64,000 bases of DNA. Source: a virus. This document shows, in pieces, positions 23,543-31,761 of this stretch (positions are counted from its first letter, which is position 1; every line of letters begins with the position of its first letter). The position numbers and the translations under genes were made by a program. The stretch is taken from the IMG/VR virus record IMGVR_UViG_3300028553_000005, positions 1-64,000 of that record. One strand, 5' to 3'. Under the pieces are notes generated by a model that did no database searches, had not been told where the DNA came from, and saw only the letters and a list, made by a program, of their open reading frames with translations.

Positions 23543-26073
23543 GAGAAGAAATCCTCTATTGAACTTGTTTTTTCTACTCGCCAACCCATGCAATCAAGAA
23601 TTACTTTGATTGGTTCTAGGAATGCTTTTTCAAACTGCATATCATAATCAATATACTGTTGCAATTCAAACTCTTTTGGTAAACGAGATGGATAAGAAAT
23701 AACAGTATCTTTAAATGGATTTGGCATCTTTAGATAGGTGAATTTAACTTTTTCACCCTCTTGAATGAGTGGATATTTTTTGGTTAGATTTTTTAAATTT
23801 AAATTATGATTATAAAGAATAGCACCTTTAACATGAATTGGTGTTCCTTTTTTATATAAAGACAATGAATCAGAATAAGTATTTAGACCATTGAGTCCAC
23901 GAGGAAATGAAATTTCTTCGACAGGTAGTTTTTTAAATTCTTTTCTAAAATCTTCAATGAATTTGTGGATATCATTCTCTGTGCCACTCACCATTAATTG
24001 AATTGCTTCTTTCATTTTCTCACGAATAGCGGAAGGTGTGGAAGATTTAATCATCTCTAGACCCATGACTTTCATCTGTGGTTCTTTGTATTGTACACCT
24101 TCGTTATTATAGACATTCAAAATATATCGTTTCTTGGCAGTCCAGATACCTTTGTTAGAAAGGCCTTCTCGTTTCATTTCCATTTTTTGGGAAAATGCAC
24201 ACACATATTCTGCAAGTTCCTGATAACTTTTATCAATAAAAGGTTGAATTTTATCTTCACAAACACGATCCATGATGGAGATAACTTTAGTAATTTCTGT
24301 TTTTGTTTTAACAATACTATCAACCAATGGGCCAAGGTTGAGATAAATCGAATCTGTATCCGATGCAATAACATAATCTTTCTCACTCTTTAATAATTTA
24401 TTCATGTAATCGTTAATTTTATTTTCGATCCAACGAATACTTAATTGGCCAGCAGTAGTGACGCCAAGAGCCATCCGCAAATCGTAGAAACGGAAATACT
24501 GACTACCCAAAGCACCATAAGCAGAGTTGAGAGATACTTTTTTTGCCAACTGAATGTTGTTATATTTGGCGATTCGTTTCTCAATTTCATATTTCTTCGA
24601 GCTATCTGTTTCATTTTCATATTCCTGTTTTGCTTGTAACATCAACTTCTTAAACTTACTTCTGTCTGTATACATTTCTTCCATCATCTTAGGCAAGAAA
24701 CCTTGAAAATCAGTGCGAAAGAATTGGCCATTAGGTGTTAGTGTTGCACCTTTTAATTTTGAAGTATCAATTCCTTTTTTCAAAAGTCCATCAACAGAAA
24801 CGCCTTGTGAAAGAATCTCACGCATTTCATCTGTATAATTCTCTGGTTCAATGAGTGTTTCGGGTGAGATATTATACTGCATCATCAAATGTGGATATAG
24901 AGAGTTCAAATCAAATGAAGCAACCCAATTATGGAGACCAACTTGCGGTACTTTAACATAGGCACCTTCAAATGCTGCATCTTTATCTTTGACTACTCGT
25001 GGTGGAACAATAATATCTTTATCACGGAGATAAGAATATGTTAGAGCGTCCCACATACGAGTTTGAGCAAACACATCTTCAAAGTTTGATTTGGTATCGT
25101 ATGCAAGAGTTACTGCCAGTTCAAGCAGTTTTAATTTATCTTCAAGTTTGATAATGAGTTCAACGTCTTTAATGTTGTACTCAATAAACTTTTGAAAGTT
25201 TAATCGATACAAAGAATGAAGGTTATCATATTCATCATATGCAATCTTGCCTTCACCAAGTTCTACTTGTGCGATATTATCCAAACGATATGACTCTTGT
25301 GACTTACCACCCGGTGCGTACCATTTGTATAGTTCAATGTAATCAAGTGAAGATAGTCCAACAAGTGTGTAATCAATCAACTGTCGATTGTTTACATATG
25401 CTTTGCGTTCTGTAATGAAATTCCATGGTGATAGTTTCTTGACTTCATCGTCACCTAGAATCTTGCGAAAACGATTGATGAGATATGGTATATCAAAGAA
25501 CTTGGTGTTCCAGCCAGTTACGATATCTGGATATTTGTCTTTCCAAAACTCAAGAAATTTCTTACAAAGATTGTATTCATCTTTACAACGAATATAGATT
25601 TCACCTTCTTCAACTTGATATTCACCACAGCCAAATACGATTGGTTTGCCATTGAGAAATTTTAAACAGATTGCTGTGATGGGTTCGTTTGCTTCGTATG
25701 GATCAGGAAAGCCATTCTCAGAACCGACTTCAATATCGATTACAGCGATTGATACTTTTTCATAATCATAATCAACCATACCTTGATGTTGGTCGGCAAT
25801 AAAGGCATATTCAAATCGAGTTTGGCCATAAATCTTTGATGCACTAGAAACACCTTCAAATTGTTTGATATAATCTCTGGCTGTTTTGATTGATGGAAAC
25901 TTTTTCTCGTCTAGGTAATCACCCTCAAGACTTGTGAAGTTGGTGATTTTTTTGGATGGCAAAAACAAAGATGGAGCATACTCAACCTTTGTCTTTATTT
26001 TCTTGCCGTTTTGTATTCCACGATAGAGTATGTTGCCACCGATACTCTGCACATTAGTATAAAAATTACTCAA
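23539..26073 (-). CDS. 43: DNA polymerase gp43 (family B)
   Basis: This family B polymerase has a 3'-5' exonuclease with Exo I AVIDIEVG and Exo III YNIKDVELI. Its polymerase motifs are A (DLNSLYP), B (KVSLNSAYG) and C (SDTDS). The likely start is TTG at 26073, which overlaps the upstream stop as TTGA and aligns the N-terminus (SNFYTNVQSIGGNI) with T4 gp43. An ATG at 26106 lacks a ribosome-binding site and would add 11 residues. The length of about 844 residues is close to T4 (898). It works with the gp45 clamp and gp44/62 loader encoded nearby. Confidence 0.95.
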   Translation of the reverse strand: MSNFYTNVQSIGGNILYRGIQNGKKIKTKVEYAPSLFLPSKKITNFTSLEGDYLDEKKFPSIKTARDYIKQFEGVSSASKIYGQTRFEYAFIADQHQGMVDYDYEKVSIAVIDIEVGSENGFPDPYEANEPITAICLKFLNGKPIVFGCGEYQVEEGEIYIRCKDEYNLCKKFLEFWKDKYPDIVTGWNTKFFDIPYLINRFRKILGDDEVKKLSPWNFITERKAYVNNRQLIDYTLVGLSSLDYIELYKWYAPGGKSQESYRLDNIAQVELGEGKIAYDEYDNLHSLYRLNFQKFIEYNIKDVELIIKLEDKLKLLELAVTLAYDTKSNFEDVFAQTRMWDALTYSYLRDKDIIVPPRVVKDKDAAFEGAYVKVPQVGLHNWVASFDLNSLYPHLMMQYNISPETLIEPENYTDEMREILSQGVSVDGLLKKGIDTSKLKGATLTPNGQFFRTDFQGFLPKMMEEMYTDRSKFKKLMLQAKQEYENETDSSKKYEIEKRIAKYNNIQLAKKVSLNSAYGALGSQYFRFYDLRMALGVTTAGQLSIRWIENKINDYMNKLLKSEKDYVIASDTDSIYLNLGPLVDSIVKTKTEITKVISIMDRVCEDKIQPFIDKSYQELAEYVCAFSQKMEMKREGLSNKGIWTAKKRYILNVYNNEGVQYKEPQMKVMGLEMIKSSTPSAIREKMKEAIQLMVSGTENDIHKFIEDFRKEFKKLPVEEISFPRGLNGLNTYSDSLSLYKKGTPIHVKGAILYNHNLNLKNLTKKYPLIQEGEKVKFTYLKMPNPFKDTVISYPSRLPKEFELQQYIDYDMQFEKAFLEPIKVILDCMGWRVEKTSSIEDFFS

Positions 26074-26828
26074 TCTTTTTCTTTCGTCCAATGCACAATT
26101 TGCCATGTGCCGTCATGATGTTCCACTAAAGCGGTGCAAGATTCTACCCAATCACCGTCATTCATATACAATATACCATTCAACTCTTTTATTTCTGCAT
26201 GATGAATATGACCACATATTACACCATCAAATCCTTTTTTCTTACAATATTCTGAAATATTCTTTTCAAATCCTAATAAAAAATCAACAGATGATTTGAC
26301 TTTATATTTTAGATACTTGGAAAGTGACCAATAACCTAGTCCAAACTTACGGCGAAAAGAATTAAAGGCCGAATTCCAGTTTAAGACCATATCATACAAC
26401 TTATCACCAAGAAAGGCAAGCCATGGTGCTATTTTTGAAATACCATCAAACAAATCTCCGTGAGTTACCAGAAATCTTTTGCCATTTGCATCAATATGTT
26501 CTGTCTGATTACATATTTGAATAGAACCAAAACTTAAATCATATGGTATCATTGGTCGTAAAAATTCATCATGATTACCGGCCACATAAACCACACGAGT
26601 ACCTCTTTTTGCGTGGCCAAGAATTCTTCTAACCACATTTGAATGTGATTGTTTCCAACGCCATTTGTTTTGTTGAATTTTCCAAGCATCAATAATATCA
26701 CCAATAAGATAGAGTGTATCACAAGTATTGTGCTTTAAAAAATTATTAAGTTTTTCTGCTTGGCAATCTCTGGTACCGAGGTGAACATCGGAAATAAAGA
26801 TACTACGATAGGTTTTTATTTCGGTCAT
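26070..26828 (-). CDS. LpxH-like metallophosphoesterase
   Basis: This protein of about 252 residues has the calcineurin-type motifs in order: DVHLGT, GDIIDAW, GNHDE, THGD and GHIHHAE. The arrangement resembles UDP-2,3-diacylglucosamine hydrolase (LpxH), an enzyme of lipid A synthesis. The YDLSFGS and WNSAFNSFRR segments fit that subfamily but do not prove the substrate. The stop overlaps the polymerase start. With the desaturase and glycan genes it suggests remodelling of host envelope lipids. A nucleotide or nucleic acid substrate is the alternative. Confidence 0.75.
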   Translation of the reverse strand: MTEIKTYRSIFISDVHLGTRDCQAEKLNNFLKHNTCDTLYLIGDIIDAWKIQQNKWRWKQSHSNVVRRILGHAKRGTRVVYVAGNHDEFLRPMIPYDLSFGSIQICNQTEHIDANGKRFLVTHGDLFDGISKIAPWLAFLGDKLYDMVLNWNSAFNSFRRKFGLGYWSLSKYLKYKVKSSVDFLLGFEKNISEYCKKKGFDGVICGHIHHAEIKELNGILYMNDGDWVESCTALVEHHDGTWQIVHWTKEKD

Positions 26829-26991
26829 ATTCAATGATCCATTGTAGAGCGTCTGATAGCTCTGTGTAAAGAGGTGACTTCGGTGTATTATTTAGGGTGA
26901 ACCATTGATAATTTAATGACTCTTTAATATCCCAAGAACTATTCTCTTTATCCCATTTTGCGGTACGAATGATTGATTTTTCTAGTACCAT
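26803..26991 (-). CDS. Small hypothetical protein
   Basis: This 62-residue protein carries SLNYQWFTLNNTPKSP in the middle. No motif is recognised. It is chained to the Sm-like gene (one-base overlap) and overlaps the LpxH-like gene by 26 bases, which supports a real gene in the replication operon. Confidence 0.5.
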   Translation of the reverse strand: MVLEKSIIRTAKWDKENSSWDIKESLNYQWFTLNNTPKSPLYTELSDALQWIIEYDRNKNLS

Positions 26992-27305
26992 TAACCTGTA
27001 ATTAGTGATTTGGTTGGAGGAACAACGATTCCAGAACCAAAGATTGAATTGTAATTATTAATAAAATCTTCTGCTGGATTGTAGGAGTATACTACATTTT
27101 TCTTACTGATGGCAAGCGTGGCACCAGTTTTTTGTTCGGCATGTAATGGAAATGGTGAAAAACCAATGTTTGGTTGACCAGTTTTTGGATCTCGTACAAT
27201 AGAGATACCGACTGGGTTTTCAATGACAAATTCAGTTTCCGATTCGGATTCAATTTCACCCAAAACTTCTTCTCCGGTAATGAGTTTCATAGCCAGTATC
27301 TTCAT
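26991..27305 (-). CDS. Sm-like (LSM) domain protein, copy 1
   Basis: This 104-residue protein starts with the Sm-like pattern MKLITGEEVLGEI, then FVIENPVGI and a later strand. This is a small beta-barrel of a type common in T4-like aquatic phages. Sm/Hfq barrels usually bind RNA. A second copy is at 46851-47231. It is the first gene after the promoter at 27360-27388, hence first in the operon that contains polymerase, UvsX and gp41. RNA binding is inferred from the fold. Confidence 0.55.
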   Translation of the reverse strand: MKILAMKLITGEEVLGEIESESETEFVIENPVGISIVRDPKTGQPNIGFSPFPLHAEQKTGATLAISKKNVVYSYNPAEDFINNYNSIFGSGIVVPPTKSLITG

Positions 27306-27332
27306 ATTTTTACCTTTTCTTTAATGATTTCT

Positions 27333-27340
27333 TATAAATA
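27333..27340 (+). promoter_or_regulatory. T4-type late promoter TATAAATA (plus strand)
   Basis: An exact TATAAATA on the plus strand lies about 104 bases before the 27444 start codon, in the gap between divergent operons. It would give late expression of the plus-strand membrane-associated genes. Confidence 0.7.
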
Positions 27341-27359
27341 AGTATGTAGTTGAATTGAA

Positions 27360-27388
27360 ATTCTATCTGATTTATCTCTCCATGTCAA
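27360..27388 (-). promoter_or_regulatory. Sigma-70 early promoter TTGACA-N17-TAGAAT with hairpin
   Basis: On the minus strand TTGACA (27388-27383) is followed after 17 bases by TAGAAT (27365-27360). The -35 box forms the 3' arm of a perfect hairpin, ATGTCA-GGT-TGACAT, at 27382-27396. Start of transcription should be near 27353, giving a leader of about 50 bases to the Sm-like gene. It divides the divergent operons. Confidence 0.7.
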
Positions 27389-27443
27389 CCTGACATTCGG
27401 TATTCTTTATTATTCTTCCTATAACACAACTAAAAGAAACCAA

Positions 27444-27884
27444 ATGGCTGACCCTATTGTTGCCGGCGCCCAAAGTGCCGTTAATACCCTCAAAGCTGCT
27501 CAAGGAGCAAGCAAACAATTAAGCGCTGTGGTTACCGACCAACAAGCGGATATGGAAAAGGCTGTTCAACAACAGCATGTCCAAAGATTGAAGGCCAAAG
27601 CGGAACAAGAATATTTGGCCACAATGGCAGAGTTTAAGGCTTACGAAAAATATCAAAAAGAAAAAGCTCACCAACGAAAAGTTGATGAATTAAAACTGGA
27701 AGCTATTAAAAAATATGGTAAAACTGCTTGGGCTGAGATTGAAGCAACCAAAGCAAAAATGGAAAAAGATAGAGCTGATGAATTAAAATACATGGATAAA
27801 GACAGAAATAGACAAGCTCAATTATTTTGGTGGTGTATGACGGCTGCAGCTTTGGTAACATATTTTTTTAAGTTATATAAATGA
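27444..27884 (+). CDS. Coiled-coil protein with C-terminal membrane anchor
   Basis: This 146-residue protein starts MADPIVAGAQSAVNTLKAAQ, has a long charged coiled coil (about residues 30-125), and ends in a single hydrophobic helix after LFWWCMTAAALVTYFF. The same layout, including the WWC membrane end, is common in T4-like cyanophages on the strand opposite to most genes. The function is not known. A late promoter lies upstream. The stop overlaps the next microprotein start as ATGA. Confidence 0.7.
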   Translation: MADPIVAGAQSAVNTLKAAQGASKQLSAVVTDQQADMEKAVQQQHVQRLKAKAEQEYLATMAEFKAYEKYQKEKAHQRKVDELKLEAIKKYGKTAWAEIEATKAKMEKDRADELKYMDKDRNRQAQLFWWCMTAAALVTYFFKLYK

Positions 27885-27964
27885 ATATGCAACCAATCGT
27901 TTTCATACTTATTCTTATATTCTGCTTATGTTTAATGGTAATTGAATCAGGAGTGGTTAAATAA
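27881..27964 (+). CDS. Transmembrane microprotein (27 residues)
   Basis: The ORF overlaps the upstream stop as ATGA and encodes one hydrophobic helix with two Cys (IVFILILIFCLCLMVIE) and a short polar end. Placement, coupling and hydrophobicity suggest a real microprotein. No homologue is recognised and no separate ribosome-binding site is needed. Confidence 0.45.
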   Translation: MNMQPIVFILILIFCLCLMVIESGVVK

Positions 27965-27984
27965 ATAACTGAAATGGAGGTATT

Positions 27985-28074
27985 ATGAATAAATTGCCGC
28001 AAGTAATATTTGCAATTGTATTGATTGGTAGTTTGACTCTTATGGCACTAGAAGCTATATCTAAAATATCCTAA
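27985..28074 (+). CDS. Transmembrane microprotein (29 residues)
   Basis: A strong GGAGG four bases before the ATG precedes a 29-residue product with one hydrophobic helix (VIFAIVLIGSLTLMALEAI). The ideal ribosome-binding site in an otherwise empty gap supports translation. It probably inserts in the inner membrane with the proteins encoded just upstream. The function is unknown. Confidence 0.5.
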   Translation: MNKLPQVIFAIVLIGSLTLMALEAISKIS

Positions 28075-28166
28075 ATAAGTAATGTCAATAATTCATCCAA
28101 TAGATTTTTGGGTATATCTTATACTCAACTGTTGGTTTTTTCCACACACACTTTTGAAACACACCA

Positions 28167-28874
28167 ATGAACGAACTAATTTATGTCCTAGTAACAACTC
28201 ATCTAACAATCATCGCCGTAACTCTATATCTACACCGTAGTCAAACTCACTTATCGGTTACATTTCATCCAGCAGTAAATCATTTCTTTCGTTTTTGGTT
28301 GTGGATGACCACAGGTATGGTCACAAAACAATGGGTGGCTATTCACCGTAAGCATCACAGTATGACTGACCAAAAAGGTGATCCACATTCACCTCAATTA
28401 TTTGGTATATGGAAAGTTTTATTTGGCGGAGCTTTATTATATAACACAGCATCCAAGGATGAATTGATGGTTAATTCGTTTGGCAGAGGAACACCAGATG
28501 ATTGGTTAGAGAAAAACCTTTACAGCAAACATTCCCGTCTAGGAATTACTTTGTTATTGCTAATAAATTTACTTTGTTTTTCGTGGTGGGGATTATTAAC
28601 TTGGGGAATTCAAATGATATGGATTCCGTTTTGGGCTGCTGGTGTAGTCAATGGAATCGGCCACTATTGGGGGTATAGAAATGTCGAAACAAGAGAATCA
28701 TCTAGAAATGTTTTCCCTATTGGTCTTATTATTGGTGGCGAAGAGCTTCATAATAATCACCATGCTGATGCTGGTTCCGCCAAGCTTAGTAGGAAATGGT
28801 TTGAAATAGATGCAGGTTGGTTCTATATTAAACTATTAGAAAAATTCAGATTAGCCAAACTAAGCGTTAAATGA
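28167..28874 (+). CDS. Fatty acid desaturase (delta-9 acyl-CoA/acyl-lipid type)
   Basis: This 235-residue integral membrane di-iron desaturase has all three His boxes: HRSQTH (23-28), HRKHH (60-64) and HNNHH (195-199). At least two hydrophobic spans lie between boxes 2 and 3. Such enzymes insert a double bond in acyl chains, increasing membrane fluidity. It is shorter at the N-terminus than bacterial relatives. The gene stands on the plus strand and its end overlaps the convergent IscA-like gene by 15 bases. Acquisition from a host is likely. No ribosome-binding site is obvious. Confidence 0.9.
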   Translation: MNELIYVLVTTHLTIIAVTLYLHRSQTHLSVTFHPAVNHFFRFWLWMTTGMVTKQWVAIHRKHHSMTDQKGDPHSPQLFGIWKVLFGGALLYNTASKDELMVNSFGRGTPDDWLEKNLYSKHSRLGITLLLLINLLCFSWWGLLTWGIQMIWIPFWAAGVVNGIGHYWGYRNVETRESSRNVFPIGLIIGGEELHNNHHADAGSAKLSRKWFEIDAGWFYIKLLEKFRLAKLSVK

Positions 28875-29183
28875 AGAACCACATCCACAAGTAGATTTAG
28901 CATTTGGATTAATAATTACAAATTGTGAATTAAACTTTTCCTCTTTATAGTCTAATGTTGCGCCTTGTAGATATTGAGATGATATCATATCAACAATTAC
29001 TTTGATACCTTCATTCTCAATGACAAAATCATCTTCTGCAACTTCCTCATCAAATGTAAATCCGTATTGATAACCAGAACATCCACCACCTTGCACAAAC
29101 ATTCGTAATGCACCATTTGGTAATTTTTCTTCTACCAATAAATCTCTTACTTTGTTTATTGCACTATCAGTGATTTGAATCAT
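28860..29183 (-). CDS. A-type iron-sulfur cluster carrier (IscA/ErpA family)
   Basis: This 107-residue protein has the three conserved Cys of the HesB/IscA family: C35 in [11 protein letters not shown] and C99/C101 in STCGCGSSF. Length and spacing are complete, so it should be active. A-type carriers accept Fe-S clusters and pass them to target enzymes. The phage copy could support host or phage iron enzymes during infection, and the heme oxygenase at 42000 and the desaturase next door also use iron. It is the last gene of a short minus-strand chain. Confidence 0.9.
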   Translation of the reverse strand: MIQITDSAINKVRDLLVEEKLPNGALRMFVQGGGCSGYQYGFTFDEEVAEDDFVIENEGIKVIVDMISSQYLQGATLDYKEEKFNSQFVIINPNAKSTCGCGSSFNA

Positions 29184-29334
29184 TTAATTTTCCTATTCGT
29201 TTAAATTCTTCATCTTCAGCTATTGCATCATCAATATCTTTTGGTTCAGGTGGCTGTGCACCAGTGCATGAACCTCCATTATTAAACCATAACTCTAAAG
29301 CTTGTTGACGATACTTCTCTAAATCGGATGTCAT
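29167..29334 (-). CDS. Small conserved protein (55 residues) upstream of the IscA-type gene
   Basis: It starts [16 protein letters not shown] and has an acidic C-terminal half with one Cys ([18 protein letters not shown]). The start overlaps the preceding gene's stop as ATGA and the end overlaps the IscA start by 17 bases. Tight coupling supports a real gene. It may work with the Fe-S carrier, but this is only positional. Confidence 0.55.
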   Translation of the reverse strand: MTSDLEKYRQQALELWFNNGGSCTGAQPPEPKDIDDAIAEDEEFKRIGKLNDSNH

Positions 29335-29474
29335 CTACCTCTACCTGCCTTTCGCATTACAGTCATCTTAGGAACAAATGTTTGTTTTGGTTTTGGTGTT
29401 GATGGAGTTTTTGGTTTAGGAATAGTGTGAATCTCAATTGGTGAAACTCCACCTTTGGTTTTTGGCTGTGTCAT
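29331..29474 (-). CDS. Pro/Lys-rich small protein (47 residues)
   Basis: A strong AAGGAG six bases before the ATG precedes a short basic product with the repeat IPKPKTPSTPKPKQ and a basic end. It lies between the initiator-like tRNA gene and the 55-residue gene, overlapping the latter by four bases. Likely disordered and nucleic-acid-binding; unknown role. Confidence 0.55.
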   Translation of the reverse strand: MTQPKTKGGVSPIEIHTIPKPKTPSTPKPKQTFVPKMTVMRKAGRGR

Positions 29475-29487
29475 AATATCTCCTTAT

Positions 29488-29562
29488 TGGTTGCGGGGGA
29501 AGGAATCGAACCTACGGCCCCTGGATTATGAGTCCAATGCTCTACCTCTGAGCTACCCCGCT
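29488..29562 (-). tRNA. tRNA with CAT anticodon, initiator-like acceptor end
   Basis: A 75-nt cloverleaf with CTCATAA anticodon loop (CAT) and encoded CCA. The acceptor stem pairs six bases and leaves A1 opposite A72, similar to the C1-A72 mismatch that marks bacterial initiator tRNA. The 3' end CCCCCGCAACCA is identical to that of E. coli initiator tRNA. The anticodon stem has two of the three G-C pairs typical of initiators. The D stem (C11-G24) is of elongator type. It is likely initiator tRNA-fMet, with elongator Met as alternative. Confidence 0.8.
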
Positions 29563-29614
29563 ATAATTATATATATCAAAAACTAAAATTACTTTTTTGA
29601 ATCTTGAGAATGGC

Positions 29615-29638
29615 AAAAAAATTTTCGGAGGCTCCGAA
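29615..29638 (-). terminator. Intrinsic terminator after FkbM gene
   Basis: On the minus strand TTCGGA-GCC-TCCGAA forms a hairpin, followed by AA and seven T residues. It lies just after the stop of the FkbM gene and before the tRNA gene at 29488. Confidence 0.7.
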
Positions 29639-29652
29639 CATCCAACCATTTT

Positions 29653-30366
29653 TCAAAATATTATGGTAAAATCTTCTCTTTCTGGACAATTTGGCATGTC
29701 TAAAGAATTTGGAAAATTAATATGTTTTTTTAATTTTATATTATCTGATGAAGTAAAAGACAATTCAACAACTGAAGGTATATATTGATTTTCATCAATT
29801 TGCATATAAGAATAATTGTTTATATGTACATGAACTAATTTTTGATCCAATTTACTAATAAAATTAGCCATTTCATTCAAGTTAAAATTATCTTGTATAT
29901 CATGAAATTCAATCACAATACCAGAAAACAATTTTGTGTGTGTGAGTATATTGTCTAAAATCTTATATTCAGAACCTTCAATATCACACTTTAAAAAAAT
30001 ATTTTTACCTTTATTTTCTAAAACAGATTCAAAAGTGATTTCATCGGATGTATTATTTTTACCTATGTTTTTCGTTATGTGTTGTTTTGTACCAGTAAAA
30101 AATTCTTTATGAGATTCATACAATCCTTTATCTTTTAACATAACATCATTTACGGAATTATCATAACCAAATAAAGGACAATCTTTAATTTTAAGAAATT
30201 GATCCTCAAAAGACCAGTCATCATTGATGCCAAAGGATAATAAACATTCACTTTTCAATATATCATTTTTATTTAAAAGATAACCACCATCATTATTTTT
30301 ACCAACTCTAACAAGGTCGGAACAGTAATAAGGTTGTAGTAATCTAGGTAGTGTTATTGTTTTCAT
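29653..30366 (-). CDS. FkbM family methyltransferase
   Basis: This protein of about 237 residues has the FkbM signature FLKCDIEGSEYKIL near residue 125 and a LLSFGINDDWSFE start of the SAM-binding domain. The family methylates hydroxyl groups on polysaccharides, lipids and other small molecules. The ATG at 30366 lies two bases after the upstream GT32 stop, so the two are expressed together and may act on one glycan. A terminator follows. Confidence 0.75.
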   Translation of the reverse strand: MKTITLPRLLQPYYCSDLVRVGKNNDGGYLLNKNDILKSECLLSFGINDDWSFEDQFLKIKDCPLFGYDNSVNDVMLKDKGLYESHKEFFTGTKQHITKNIGKNNTSDEITFESVLENKGKNIFLKCDIEGSEYKILDNILTHTKLFSGIVIEFHDIQDNFNLNEMANFISKLDQKLVHVHINNYSYMQIDENQYIPSVVELSFTSSDNIKLKKHINFPNSLDMPNCPEREDFTIIF

Positions 30367-30367
30367 A

Positions 30368-31081
30368 TTACCATTCACCAGACCAATGTTTTATATTGGC
30401 CTCAGCATAAAATTCTTTTTTTAATTTTTCCCAGTCCAGAACACCATCACCTTTATAAATTATTGTATTGTGGGGTGGATGTTCCCTGTATGTTTTAATA
30501 AACGGAATTTGTTCCATATACTTACGCATCTCATCAAACTTCTCAACACCAGGATCCGTGTTAATCATTTCACCAAATAATACTGTTGTTACGGCGTGCA
30601 TGTATGTTTGTGGACCTAAAAAGAAAACATTCTTATGTCCTTCATACCGCCTCTGTAATATCAATTCAATTGTTTTTGCTTGAATTGGATTTTTAGGTTC
30701 AGTCAACATAAAGTCTTGTGAAAAATCCCACTCCAAACAAGTTGGTAATACACACTTTATACCATCTGTTATAATTGCTGACAATGGTATATTACAAAAA
30801 CGGTCAATGTCAATGTAAAGACCACCTTCATTGTATAATTTAAAGAGCCTCCATAAATCAGTTTTTTCAACTATATGTATATCTTTAATTAAATTGTAAT
30901 CTCTTTTATTTAAAACATTTCTTAGATATTCATCCACATCATTATCATCATGTACTGTAACAGTCCAGTCAGGATTCAAATCAATTAGTTTGCGCAAACC
31001 ATTGACAATGAGTGGTGATTTACTGTCGAACACATCTTTAGTCTTCCAAGCAACGTGTGCAATTTTAGGTATGGAACTCAT
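30368..31081 (-). CDS. Family 32 glycosyltransferase (DxD sugar-binding type)
   Basis: The start at 31081 (MSSIPKIAHVAWKTKD) fits the GT32 N-terminus, and the longer reading runs into the divergent J-domain gene. The 237-residue product has KTDLWRLFKLYNEGGLYIDI with the DxD motif (DID) and a C-terminal HWSGEW. Members transfer hexoses in capsule and surface glycan synthesis. It is coupled with the FkbM methyltransferase, apparently a two-gene glycan cassette separate from the one at 9668-16406. Confidence 0.8.
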   Translation of the reverse strand: MSSIPKIAHVAWKTKDVFDSKSPLIVNGLRKLIDLNPDWTVTVHDDNDVDEYLRNVLNKRDYNLIKDIHIVEKTDLWRLFKLYNEGGLYIDIDRFCNIPLSAIITDGIKCVLPTCLEWDFSQDFMLTEPKNPIQAKTIELILQRRYEGHKNVFFLGPQTYMHAVTTVLFGEMINTDPGVEKFDEMRKYMEQIPFIKTYREHPPHNTIIYKGDGVLDWEKLKKEFYAEANIKHWSGEW

Positions 31082-31089
31082 TATAAATA
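31082..31089 (+). promoter_or_regulatory. TATAAATA octamer abutting the J-domain start
   Basis: An exact late-type octamer ends six bases before the ATG at 31095. If used, transcription would begin at or near the start codon and the mRNA would be leaderless. The spacing is odd, so it may be chance. Confidence 0.4.
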
Positions 31090-31094
31090 CATGT

Positions 31095-31700
31095 ATGAAT
31101 AAAAATCTATATGATATCTTAGGCGTTTCTAAAAATGCAACATTTGAAGAAATTAAAGCCAAATATAAATCACTCGCTCAACAACATCATCCAGACAAAG
31201 GCGGCGATCCTGAAATATTCAAGGAAATAAAAAACGCCTATGAAGTTTTAAGTGATCCCGTTAACAGAAAAAAATACGACACCACCGGTCATTACGAATC
31301 TGGTACAAGTCTCCGTGATCAAGCTCTAGAACAACTTAGTCGGTTATTTTTCAATTTACTTCCAAACATTAATCCCGATCTTGATGATCTAATACTGATT
31401 ATGAAAAATGAAAGTAGGCGAGAAAAACTAAACATAAACAATAACATTAATACTTGTAATGGTTACATATTCAGATTAAAAAAAATAATCAAAAAAATTA
31501 AAAAGAAAAATGAGCAAGGTGAAAATATGTTAAAAATGTTTGCCGAAAATCAATTAAAGAACCATGAAAACGAATTACAAAATTTCATAAGACAAATTCA
31601 AATTGTTGATATTGTCATCGAAATGCTTGAAGATTATCAATATGGTGATGTTACAACTTTAATTGAAAATTTTATGAATCCTCCTAATGGTGCCCCTTGA
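31095..31700 (+). CDS. J-domain (DnaJ-like) cochaperone
   Basis: The start at 31095 gives NLYDILGVSKNATFEEIK, the full J-domain N-terminus, with HPD at residues 32-34 and a complete helix IV. The remaining 130 residues are Lys/Asn-rich and helical, with no zinc-finger or DnaJ C-terminal domain. It would stimulate host DnaK ATPase for a phage-specific client. The 3' end overlaps the minus-strand tRNA-Thr by 13 bases. No ribosome-binding site is seen. Confidence 0.85.
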   Translation: MNKNLYDILGVSKNATFEEIKAKYKSLAQQHHPDKGGDPEIFKEIKNAYEVLSDPVNRKKYDTTGHYESGTSLRDQALEQLSRLFFNLLPNINPDLDDLILIMKNESRREKLNINNNINTCNGYIFRLKKIIKKIKKKNEQGENMLKMFAENQLKNHENELQNFIRQIQIVDIVIEMLEDYQYGDVTTLIENFMNPPNGAP

Positions 31701-31761
31701 TAGAATCGAACTAACAATTCAAGATTACAAATCTAGCGTTATACCATTTAACTAAAGGGGC
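31688..31761 (-). tRNA. tRNA-Thr (TGT anticodon)
   Basis: A full 74-nt cloverleaf. The acceptor GCCCCTT pairs perfectly with AAGGGGC. The anticodon loop is TTTGTAA (TGT), the T-loop is TTCGATT, and the CCA is encoded. Its 5' end overlaps the stop of the 57-residue gene at 31752 and its 3' end overlaps the J-domain gene on the other strand. It reads ACA codons. Confidence 0.88.

Noticed and set aside
28082-28240. Plus-strand ORF starting MSIIHPIDFWVY before the desaturase
   Set aside because: It runs into the desaturase in another frame, has no ribosome-binding site, and most of its end is out-of-frame reading of that gene.
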